This document shows positions 34,192-41,340 of a stretch of DNA of 64,000 nt, one piece after another; position 1 is the first letter of the stretch, and the number at the start of each line of letters is the position of its first letter. The position numbers were made by a program, and so were the translations under genes. Origin of the DNA: VRUE01 sp963703335. GTDB lineage: Bacteria; Actinomycetota; Thermoleophilia; Solirubrobacterales; 70-9. The DNA is taken from positions 2,542,001 to 2,606,000 of the forward strand of contig OY969812.1 in the NCBI GenBank assembly GCA_963703335.1, written 5' to 3'. The notes below the pieces were generated by a model. It searched no databases. It had not been told where the DNA came from and was given only the letters and a program-made list of their open reading frames with translations.

Positions 34192-35865
34192 TCAGGCTAC
34201 CGGCTGCGTCTCGGCTGCCGCGCTCTCGGCGCGGCGGTTGCGATTGGCGATCGCGGCGCGGATGTCGCGCATCGGGCGGTCGCTGCGCACATCCGGCAGA
34301 ACGTCGAAGTTGTGCGGCTCGGGCGGCGAGAGGGCGAACCACTCGAGCGAGTCGCCGCCCCACTGGTCGTGCCCCGCCCGCGCACCGTTGCTGCGGCTGG
34401 CGATCGCGTTGACGAGTGTGAGGATGACGCCAAGGGCGAGCACGAAGGCTCCGATCGAGGCGATCAGGTTGTCGGCGCTGACGCCGGTTCCGCTGAAGAA
34501 CTTGTAGGCGTCGACGACCTGGCCGTGCTCGCCGCCGGCGAGGAAGAGAGGCACGAAGGTCAGCAGTGTCCCCAGCGCCAGCGTCCAGAAGGAAAAGCGC
34601 GCCAGCGTCTCGCCCATGGTGCGGCCGGTCAGCTTCGGGAACCAGTAGTAGAGGGCGGCGAAGCCGCCGAAGACGCTGCCGCCGATCAGGGCGAAGTGCG
34701 TTGCCGCGGTGGCGTCGGTCGTGTTGTGCAGTCGCCAGGCAACGGCGACCATCGAGTGCGAGATCTCGGAGGCAAGCCCGATCGAGATCGCCGAAATCGC
34801 GCCGGCGGCGAAGAGCAGGGGCGCCCTCATCTGCAGCGAGCCACCGATCATCGTCGCGATCAGGTTGAAGACGATCAGGCCGAAGGGCACGATCAGCGCC
34901 AGCGACATGATCATCGCGAAGTACATCCAACCGATGCCGATCGGCGCGGTGAGCATGTTCTGCATCCAGGCCAGGGTGCCGATCACCGCGATCGCCAGCA
35001 GCGAACCGACCACCGCGTTGCGGTTGAAGAGCGGCTTGCGGGCAAAGACGGGGACGATCTCTGAGATCGCCGCCAGGGCCGTGATCAAGACGATCATGTA
35101 GGCGCCGGTGTAGAAGATCCAGCTCAGGTGCGCCCAGAGCAACGGTGCGCCGCCGTCGGCGAAGAAGATGCCGTCGAAGTTGCGATCGATCAGCAGCATC
35201 GTGATCGCGGCCAGCATCACCGGGCCGATTACCAGCAGCAGCCAGGAGCAGATCGCCGCCGCCCAGGCAAAGACGGGCACCCGGCGCCAGGCCATGCCGG
35301 GAGCGCGCATGCGGCGCAGCGTCGCCACCAGGTTGATCGCGATCAGGACAAAGCCGAGAGTCGCCAGCCCGCTTGCCGCCGCCCAGGCATCGACGCCGTT
35401 GTTGGAGAGGAAGGCGAGCTCGGAGAGCGGCGCCAGCGGATTGACACCGGCCTCCGAAGGCGTGAAGAGGAAGCCCGCGTAGAGGACCGTGGCGCCGGCC
35501 AGGTAGAGCCAGAGGCCGATCTGGCCGAGGCGGGGCAGTGCCGTGCCACGAGCGCCGATCTGCAACGGCGCCAGGTAGTAGAAGAGGCCGAGCGACAGCG
35601 GGATCGCGAAGAGGAAGATCGCCGTTGCCCCGTAGAGCGAGAGCATGCGATTGAAAGTGACCGGCGTGAGCAGCGTGTTCTCGGGAATCGCGAGCTGCAG
35701 CCGCATCAGCAGGAACTCGACCAGGGCGATGAAGAGGAAGCCGAACGCGGCGGAGATCATCACTCGCCCGACATCCTTGTGGTCGGCGCTGGTGACGACC
35801 TCGATCCAGCGGGGGCGGCGGCGGGGATAGCCGTCGATTACGACCTCGGGGCGAGCGCTGCTCAT
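34192..35865 (-). CDS. Cytochrome oxidase subunit I paralogue lacking metal ligands
   Basis: 557 residues, about twelve helices, clearly homologous to ctaD of this window (shared anchors IGARGTALPRLG, MRAPGMAWRRVP, ARKPLF, GGSVFGGFAALYYWFPKLTGR). Gap-free local alignment shows the ligands replaced: Tyr78 for the helix II heme a His, Thr253 for the CuB His, Met257 for the cross-linked Tyr, Gln302-Asn303 for the CuB His pair, Ala388 for the heme a3 His. Only His390 (heme a) remains. It cannot bind the binuclear centre, yet the frame is intact. Overlaps the subunit II paralogue by four bases; followed by ctaB. Confidence 0.9.
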   Translation of the reverse strand: MSSARPEVVIDGYPRRRPRWIEVVTSADHKDVGRVMISAAFGFLFIALVEFLLMRLQLAIPENTLLTPVTFNRMLSLYGATAIFLFAIPLSLGLFYYLAPLQIGARGTALPRLGQIGLWLYLAGATVLYAGFLFTPSEAGVNPLAPLSELAFLSNNGVDAWAAASGLATLGFVLIAINLVATLRRMRAPGMAWRRVPVFAWAAAICSWLLLVIGPVMLAAITMLLIDRNFDGIFFADGGAPLLWAHLSWIFYTGAYMIVLITALAAISEIVPVFARKPLFNRNAVVGSLLAIAVIGTLAWMQNMLTAPIGIGWMYFAMIMSLALIVPFGLIVFNLIATMIGGSLQMRAPLLFAAGAISAISIGLASEISHSMVAVAWRLHNTTDATAATHFALIGGSVFGGFAALYYWFPKLTGRTMGETLARFSFWTLALGTLLTFVPLFLAGGEHGQVVDAYKFFSGTGVSADNLIASIGAFVLALGVILTLVNAIASRSNGARAGHDQWGGDSLEWFALSPPEPHNFDVLPDVRSDRPMRDIRAAIANRNRRAESAAAETQPVA

Positions 35866-36560
35866 GGCACGTCTCCCTCTTCGATCAGGCCCACGACCCG
35901 ATCCTGGGCTGCCTGGATGTCGGACTTCTGCTGCTCGACGAAATCTTCATAGGCCTGCGGGGAGACGACTTCGACCTCGGTCCGCATCGCCGCGTATGCC
36001 TGGCCCGAGAAGGTCGCCGAGCTGCCGTCGAAGGCGCCTTCCTCGTCGGCGCGAAAGACGACGTGGTTGGTCTTGCCCGGGACCGCGTCACGCTTCGGCG
36101 CCAGCTCGGGCACGTCCCAGGTGTGGATCACGTCGGTGGAGACGAGGTCGAGTTCGACCGTTGTGTCGACCGGGACGACCAGCTTGTAATAGGAGAAGGC
36201 CGAGTTTGGGTAGTCGTAGCGCCAGAGCCATTGCTGGCCGGTCGCTTCGATCTTCAGCGGCTCGGACTTGGCTGAGGCGAGGCCGGCGCTGCCGGTGGCC
36301 GGAGTCTCGCGGGCCTTGCCGGTGTAGATGAAGCTGAGGATGACGACGACCGCGGCGAAGCCGGTGAGCACCGCGCCGACCCGCAGCTGGCTGCCGCGGC
36401 TGCCGCGAACCTGGCGCGGCTCGCTGCCGCGATCGCCGCGGTAGCGGCGCAGCGCATAGATCAGCGCGCCGTTGATCGCGACGACGAGGATCGTCGCGAC
36501 GACGAAGCCAATCCAAAGCAGGGTTTCGATCTGGTCGGTGCCAGGGGAGCTAGGACTCAT
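35862..36560 (-). CDS. Cytochrome oxidase subunit II paralogue lacking CuA
   Basis: 232 residues from ATG 36560 (GGAGGT site seven bases upstream). Two helices (about 12-36 and 60-80) and a cupredoxin-like domain with QWLWRYDYPN and DVIHTWDVPEL (His146 retained). In the CuA loop, aligned with CTELCGFGHAAM of ctaC, the sequence is SATFSGQAYAAM: Cys to Ser181, Cys to Ser185, His to Tyr189, only Met192 kept. It cannot form CuA. Ligand loss without CuA also occurs in quinol oxidase subunit II, but the companion subunit I is degenerate too. Confidence 0.9.
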   Translation of the reverse strand: MSPSSPGTDQIETLLWIGFVVATILVVAINGALIYALRRYRGDRGSEPRQVRGSRGSQLRVGAVLTGFAAVVVILSFIYTGKARETPATGSAGLASAKSEPLKIEATGQQWLWRYDYPNSAFSYYKLVVPVDTTVELDLVSTDVIHTWDVPELAPKRDAVPGKTNHVVFRADEEGAFDGSSATFSGQAYAAMRTEVEVVSPQAYEDFVEQQKSDIQAAQDRVVGLIEEGDVP

Positions 36561-36608
36561 CACGAGACCTCCCGCGCACGCCTGGCGGCGGCGGACCAGC
36601 GCGGTGCG

Positions 36609-36661
36609 GCGTCCTCGGTCGGCCAAATAGCGCTGCTATTTAGCCTCCCTGCGTCCTTGCC
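36609..36661 (+). repeat. Hairpin element with GCGTCCT flanks (copy 2)
   Basis: The flanks GCGTCCTCGG and TGCGTCCTTGCC are the same as at 3721-3773, but the hairpin between them is AAATAGC-GCT-GCTATTT inside GGC/GCC, a different stem. It lies in the 254-nt gap between divergent genes, where otherwise I see only the promoter of the next gene. Confidence 0.6.
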
Positions 36662-36814
36662 CCGCTTGGTCCGGCGCTCGCCAGTCGCACACTCGGAGTT
36701 TCGTGATGAGTCCTTGGGCGCCAAAGCGCGGCCATTCTAATCACGCGGGGCGGCGCGCCGCCGTGCCCGCAGTCCGCCGCGACCCGGCGGCGGGCTCCTA
36801 TACTCGCCGACCTG

Positions 36815-37759
36815 ATGCGAAGCCGATCCCGGCCATCTCCGGCGCTTCGCGTGGCATTGCGCACTGGAGCGGTGGGTGCAGTGGCCGCCGCGGTCGCGGT
36901 TCCGTTGCTGCGCAAGCGCCTGCGAGTGCCAGCCCCGGTCACGATTGGAGCCTGCGCGGCCGGCCCGCTCGCCCTCGCCGTCCTCTACCCACGCTCGCGC
37001 AAGCGCGACGTTGCGCTCTATGCGATGCAGATGTGGGCGTTCATCATGGTCCACGAGTTGCCTTACGACGACCCGGACCGCCTGCAGGGTCGGTTGCGCA
37101 GCCGCTACCCGATCGTCGTCGACCGGGCGATAGGTCTCGGGCGCTTGCCCAACGTCCACCTGCAGCGAGGGATGGCGCGCCTGCGCCGCGTCGGCACCGT
37201 CAACCGTTTCCTCACCTGGGCGCACTGGCTCTGGTTCTTCGAGCCCTACCTGGCGCTGACCTGGATCCTGCTGCGCCATCCGGATCGCTTCCCGCGCGCC
37301 GCCCGCCAGATGGCCGCGGTCTTCGACATCGGCTGCATCGCCTACTTCGTCGTTCCCACCTCGCCACCGTGGTGGGCCTCGGAGCAGGGACTGACTGGCG
37401 AGAAGGTGGAGCGGATCATGGTCGGGGTCGGAGAAGACACCTGGGGCTCGGCCTGGCCGAAGATGTACAACGCGTTGGGCGGTAACCCCTGGGCCGCGAT
37501 GCCCTCATTGCACTTCGCCACCTCGGCGATGGCGGCGATCTCGCTGTCGGAGGCCGGCCGCGCCGAGGGTGCGGTCGGCTGGACCTATGCGCTGACGCTC
37601 GGCTTCGCCCTCGTCTACCTCGGTGAGCATTACGTCACCGACCTCCTGGCCGGTGCGGGCCTTGTCGCGGTCGTGCGGCGCGGCGAGCCGCTCGCCGAAC
37701 CCGCTGTACTCGCCGTAAATCAGGGGCTTCGCCGCTTGGAGCGCCTCGCCAGCGGGTAG
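36815..37759 (+). CDS. PAP2-superfamily membrane protein
   Basis: 314 residues with about six hydrophobic segments. The phosphatase motifs of the PAP2/Aur1 group appear late: MPSLHFATSAMAA (catalytic His) and GEHYVTDLLAG (second His and Asp). It probably acts on lipid phosphates or as an inositol-phosphoceramide-synthase-like transferase at the outer membrane face; which is not readable. The ATG lies ten bases after a TATACT -10 box. An LPG-synthase-like gene follows 10 nt later, suggesting a lipid-modification pair. Confidence 0.85.
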   Translation: MRSRSRPSPALRVALRTGAVGAVAAAVAVPLLRKRLRVPAPVTIGACAAGPLALAVLYPRSRKRDVALYAMQMWAFIMVHELPYDDPDRLQGRLRSRYPIVVDRAIGLGRLPNVHLQRGMARLRRVGTVNRFLTWAHWLWFFEPYLALTWILLRHPDRFPRAARQMAAVFDIGCIAYFVVPTSPPWWASEQGLTGEKVERIMVGVGEDTWGSAWPKMYNALGGNPWAAMPSLHFATSAMAAISLSEAGRAEGAVGWTYALTLGFALVYLGEHYVTDLLAGAGLVAVVRRGEPLAEPAVLAVNQGLRRLERLASG

Positions 37760-37769
37760 CTTCCCCTAG

Positions 37770-38906
37770 GTGTCCCCGGAGGATTCGGAGAACGGCGGCC
37801 ACCCCGTCGAACTGCCGATCTTCACGCGACGGCGGCTGATCCAGACCGGGGTCGTAGTCGTCGCCTTGCTGATCGGCATCTACTTCCTCTTCCCGAGGCT
37901 GGTCGGGTTGGAGAACGCCCTGGACAAGCTCGGCGACGCCGACCCCCTCTGGATCACGATCGCGGTCTGCTTCAACGTGCTCGCCTTCGCCACCTACATC
38001 GCCCTCTTCAAGGCGGTGGTCGGGGGGGAGGCCCTGCGGCTCAAGTGGTCGGAGACCTACGAGATCAACGTCGCTGGCCTGGCTGCGACCCGGCTCTTTT
38101 CGGCCGGGGGCGCCGGTGGCATTGCCCTCACCTACTGGGCGCTGCGCAAGGCGGGAATGAACCGGCACGACGTGGCACGGCGGATGGTCGCCTTCCTCAC
38201 CCTCCAGTACGCCTTCTACCCGCTGGCGCTGATTCTCTTCGGCGTGCTGCTGCGGACCGGCGTGCTCAACGGCAAGGACTCGGTCGAGCTGACGATCATT
38301 CCGGCGGGGGTGGCGGGAGTGCTGTTGGCGCTGGGCCTCTTGCTGGCGCTAATCCCAGCCGACCTGGGCAAGCGGATCAACCGCCACGTTCACGGCGAGC
38401 GAGGCCAGGCGATCGCCGCCAGCATCGCCAAGGTGCCGGCGACCTTCGCCGAGGGCTTCCGTTTCGCGATCAGCCTCTTCGCCCACCCCTCCAAGGGCGG
38501 CCTCGCCGTGATCGGCGCCGCCGGCTTCTGGGCGGCCAACGTCGGCATCCTCTGGGCTTCCTTCCACGCCTTCGGCGTCCACGTGCCGCTTGCCGTCGTC
38601 GTCCAGGGCTTCTTCCTCGGCATGGTCGCCAACCTGATCCCCTTCGCCCCGGCGGGCGTGGGGGCGGTGGACGCGGGGATGATCGGCGCCTTCGTCCTCT
38701 TCGGCATCCCCGAGGACACGGTTTTCCCAGCGATCCTGGTCTACCGACTGGTCGCCTTCTGGATGCCGATTCCGTTTGGTGTCGTCGCCTTCTTCCAGCT
38801 CCGCACGCGCGTCCAGGCTTGGGAAAAGGAGGGTTTGCCGATTGACCGCGACGCTACTATACAAAGTGAAGTATTGGCAACCCCACTAGACTCGGGGCGG
38901 ACATGA
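37770..38906 (+). CDS. Lysylphosphatidylglycerol-synthase-type transmembrane protein (UPF0104)
   Basis: 378 residues with eight hydrophobic segments, matching the LPG_synthase_TM/flippase domain: the conserved run VAGLAATRLFSAGGAGGIAL and, near the end, NLIPFAPAGVGAVDAGMIGA and LVYRLVAFWMP. The aminoacyl transferase domain of MprF is absent, so it is more likely a lipid or glycolipid flippase-like protein. GTG start seven bases after TAGCTT (37757-37762). Overlaps trxB by four bases. Confidence 0.88.
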   Translation: MSPEDSENGGHPVELPIFTRRRLIQTGVVVVALLIGIYFLFPRLVGLENALDKLGDADPLWITIAVCFNVLAFATYIALFKAVVGGEALRLKWSETYEINVAGLAATRLFSAGGAGGIALTYWALRKAGMNRHDVARRMVAFLTLQYAFYPLALILFGVLLRTGVLNGKDSVELTIIPAGVAGVLLALGLLLALIPADLGKRINRHVHGERGQAIAASIAKVPATFAEGFRFAISLFAHPSKGGLAVIGAAGFWAANVGILWASFHAFGVHVPLAVVVQGFFLGMVANLIPFAPAGVGAVDAGMIGAFVLFGIPEDTVFPAILVYRLVAFWMPIPFGVVAFFQLRTRVQAWEKEGLPIDRDATIQSEVLATPLDSGRT

Positions 38907-39913
38907 CAGACGCTAAGAAGGTCGAGAACGTGATCATCGTCGGCGGCGGCCCTGCCGGCTACACCGCGGCGCTCTACACGGCGCGCGCCAACCTCGAGCC
39001 GCTCGTCTTCGAGGGTTTCCAGTGGGGCGGGCAGTTGCAGAACACGACCGACGTCGAGAATTACCCGGGCTACCCCGAGGGGATCATGGGGCCGGAGATG
39101 ATGACCCAGTTCCGCGCCCAGGCAGAGCGCTTCGGCACTCGCTTTGTCAGCGACGACGTCGACCGGGTCGAGCTCTCCGACGGTGGCGTGCAAAAGGTCT
39201 ACCTCGGCGACGAGGAGCACCTGGCGAAAACGGTGATTTTGGCGATGGGGGCCGAGCCGCGCCGGCTTGGCATCCCCGGTGAGATCGAGCTCAGCGGCTG
39301 TGGCGTATCGACTTGCGGCGTCTGCGACGGCGCCTTTTTCAAAGACCAGAAGGTGATCGTGATCGGCGGCGGCGACTCGGCGATGGAGGACTCGATCTTC
39401 ATCTCCAAGTTCGCCAGTGAACTGACCGTGGCCAACCGTCGCGACGAGTTCCGCGCCTCGAAGATCATGCTCGACCGGGCGCGGGAGCAGGACAACATCG
39501 ACTTCAAGACGCCCTACGTCCCAGAGGAGTTCGTCGCCGGCGACAATGGGCGCCTCGACCACGTGCGCCTGCGCAACGTCGAGACCGGAGAGGCGGAGGA
39601 CTTCGACACCGATGGCGCCTTCGTCGCGATCGGCCACATCCCCAAGTCGGAGATCGTGGCGGACCAGGTCGAGACTGATGAGAACGGCTACATCATCACC
39701 GCGGGCGGTTCCACCCGCACCAACCTGGCAGGCGTCTTCGCCGTCGGCGACGTCGTCGACCACACCTACCGCCAGGCGGTCACCGCCGCAGGCAGCGGCT
39801 GCAAGGGCGCCCTCGACGCCGAGTGGTACCTGCGCGACACCCCACCGAGCCCCGAGGCCCACTGGATGCCCGGCGGCGAGCCGGTCGAGGTCGCGCCGAC
39901 GCCCGGGTCCTAG
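38903..39913 (+). CDS. trxB: Thioredoxin-disulfide reductase
   Basis: 336 residues. FAD site GGGPAGYTAALYTARA (about 14-29), active-site disulfide Cys138-Cys141 in STCGVCDGAF, NADPH site GGGDSAMEDSIF and the C-terminal FAD motif GVFAVGDVVDHTYRQ. It reduces thioredoxin with NADPH. The redox motif is CGVC rather than the common CATC. TAGACT at 38887-38892 lies ten bases before the ATG, so it may have its own promoter despite overlapping the upstream gene. Confidence 0.95.
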   Translation: MTDAKKVENVIIVGGGPAGYTAALYTARANLEPLVFEGFQWGGQLQNTTDVENYPGYPEGIMGPEMMTQFRAQAERFGTRFVSDDVDRVELSDGGVQKVYLGDEEHLAKTVILAMGAEPRRLGIPGEIELSGCGVSTCGVCDGAFFKDQKVIVIGGGDSAMEDSIFISKFASELTVANRRDEFRASKIMLDRAREQDNIDFKTPYVPEEFVAGDNGRLDHVRLRNVETGEAEDFDTDGAFVAIGHIPKSEIVADQVETDENGYIITAGGSTRTNLAGVFAVGDVVDHTYRQAVTAAGSGCKGALDAEWYLRDTPPSPEAHWMPGGEPVEVAPTPGS

Positions 39914-39951
39914 AGGGGGAAGAGAAGTGCGCGCAGGGTCCTTGGGCCTTA

Positions 39952-40164
39952 GTGCGCTTCACACGGCACGCGAAGAATCGGGCTCGTGACATCGGTGCGA
40001 CCGTGGTCGACGCCGAACGGCTGATTGCGAGCCCCGAGCATGTTGATCTCGATCCGCATGGCAACTGGCGCTATTTCGGACAGATCAGAGGCGAGCACGT
40101 GCGGGTTGTGGTTGCGCTTGACGAGCCGGACCTGATCGTCACAATCCATAGGAGATGGAGATGA
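39952..40164 (+). CDS. DUF4258 protein, putative toxin-like partner
   Basis: 70 residues from GTG 39952: RFTRHAKNRARD at the start and VRVVVALDEPDLIVTIHRRWR at the end, the layout of DUF4258 proteins, small compact proteins often found as the first gene of toxin-antitoxin-like pairs. No other ATG, GTG or TTG fits as well. It overlaps the DUF2283 gene by four bases (ATGA). Toxicity is inference from gene arrangement. Confidence 0.7.
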   Translation: MRFTRHAKNRARDIGATVVDAERLIASPEHVDLDPHGNWRYFGQIRGEHVRVVVALDEPDLIVTIHRRWR

Positions 40165-40448
40165 AAGCCGACTACGACAGCGAGGGCGACACGGTTCAGA
40201 TCGATTTGGAGACCGTCGATCACGTTGACTATGGCAACGATGAGGTCGACGACGGGCTCGTGATCAGCATTTGCAACGGAAGGCCTGTGCGGATCGATGT
40301 GATTGGCACGGGTGGTGACCTAGAGGCTTCGCTTCGCCGTGCCGGAGACCACTACGGTCTCGACTCGGAAGCATTGCTTGCCGCTGCTCAGGCGGCTGTG
40401 GCCGCTCCCGACCGCGAGGTCGTACTGGACGTGGGTTCGGCCGCGTAG
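40161..40448 (+). CDS. DUF2283 protein, putative antitoxin-like partner
   Basis: 95 residues from ATG 40161, preferred over ATG 40155 because it gives the 4-nt overlap with the upstream gene. The N-terminal half (DYDSEGDTVQIDLETV, VDDGLVISICNGRPVRIDVI) is a DUF2283 domain. The C-terminal 35 residues are Ala-rich and helical. DUF2283 proteins commonly lie beside DUF4258 proteins and are proposed antitoxins. It converges on greA with an 11-nt gap. Confidence 0.75.
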   Translation: MKADYDSEGDTVQIDLETVDHVDYGNDEVDDGLVISICNGRPVRIDVIGTGGDLEASLRRAGDHYGLDSEALLAAAQAAVAAPDREVVLDVGSAA

Positions 40449-40459
40449 GAGGAGCGGCG

Positions 40460-40942
40460 TCAGCCAACCAGCTTCTGGACGACGAACGTGCGGGAGCCTT
40501 TTGGGGTTTCGATCTTGATCGGCTTGCCGACCTTGGCGTCGCGTAGGGCGCGGCCGATTGGGGACTCGGCGGAGAGGCGACCTTCGGCCAGGTTTGCCTC
40601 GGTCGAGCCGACCAGGGTCCAGGTGTGGACTTCGTCTTTGCCTTCGTCGAAGACCTCGGCGGTGCGGCCGAAGGCGAAGGTGTCGGCGTTGCCGTCGACC
40701 TCGACCACGACGGCGGTGCGCAGGCGCTCGCGCAGGCGCTTGATCTTGGTCTCGAGGTGGGCCTGGTCCTCCTTGGCGATGTGGTACTCGGCGTTCTCCT
40801 TGAGGTCGCCTTCCTCCCGCGCGACCTTGATCCGCGCGGCCATCTTGACCCGGGCCGGGCCTTCCAGCTCTGCGACTTCTTCGCGCAGCGCCGCGATCCC
40901 CTCCTCGGTGATCGCCTCGCCCCCTGATTCGGCGTCATTCAC
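40460..40942 (-). CDS. greA: GreA/GreB-family transcription elongation factor
   Basis: 160 residues from GTG 40942. N-terminal coiled coil with GIAALREEVAELEGPARVK and the tip motif AREEGDLKENAEYHIAKEDQ, whose acidic residues stimulate transcript cleavage by RNA polymerase. The C-terminal FKBP-like domain ends LSAESPIGRALRDAKVGKPI as in GreA. A longer frame to 41200 exists but lies in the divergent gene. It rescues backtracked polymerase. Confidence 0.93.
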   Translation of the reverse strand: MNDAESGGEAITEEGIAALREEVAELEGPARVKMAARIKVAREEGDLKENAEYHIAKEDQAHLETKIKRLRERLRTAVVVEVDGNADTFAFGRTAEVFDEGKDEVHTWTLVGSTEANLAEGRLSAESPIGRALRDAKVGKPIKIETPKGSRTFVVQKLVG

Positions 40943-41013
40943 CGCCTCAGCCTTGCAGATGTGGCGTTGCTCGCGCACGTGACGCGGCGAATCGAGGGCG
41001 CTATCGTGAACCC

Positions 41014-41289
41014 ACGGCTCCCTCCTGCTCCCACGTCCGCTCGATCGAGGTCTTCGATCCACCTGCCGAGTTCGCGGGCTGCGAGGAGTGCCTGGAGCTC
41101 GGCATGCAGTGGGTGCATCTGCGGATGTGCCAGAGCTGTGGGCACATCGGCTGCTGCGACAACTCCCCCGGTAAACACGCGACAGCGCACCATGCGGCAA
41201 CCGGCCACCCGGTGATCCGTTCGATCGAGCCCGGCGAGGATTGGAGCTGGTGCTACGAGGACGAGTTGATGCTCCGCATCACTCGCTGA
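41014..41289 (+). CDS. UBP-type zinc finger protein, start codon unclear
   Basis: The frame encodes a ZnF-UBP domain: PSCSHVRSIEV, CEECLELGMQWVHLRMC, CGHIGCCDNSPGKHATAHH, ending EDWSWCYEDELMLRITR. The first zinc ligands lie upstream of the only ATG (41104), and no ATG, GTG or TTG occurs in this frame between 40939 and 41104. Two explanations: start at ACG 41014, exactly six bases after TATCGT (41002-41007), the usual leaderless spacing here; or a missing base in the CCC at 41011-41013, which would connect GTG 41006. Bacterial proteins of this family have no settled function. Confidence 0.65.
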   Translation, partial: TAPSCSHVRSIEVFDPPAEFAGCEECLELGMQWVHLRMCQSCGHIGCCDNSPGKHATAHHAATGHPVIRSIEPGEDWSWCYEDELMLRITR

Positions 41290-41292
41290 ATA

Positions 41293-41337
41293 GGTGTAAC
41301 GCTTTGTCCGTGTGATGGACGAAGAAAACGTTACACC
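41293..41337. repeat. GGTGYAACG palindrome (copy 2)
   Basis: Perfect 9-bp arms GGTGTAACG and CGTTACACC, with an inner stem CTT-T-GTCC / GGAC-G-AAG and a GTGTGAT loop. It fills the gap between two convergent genes. Confidence 0.65.
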
Positions 41338-41340
41338 CGG

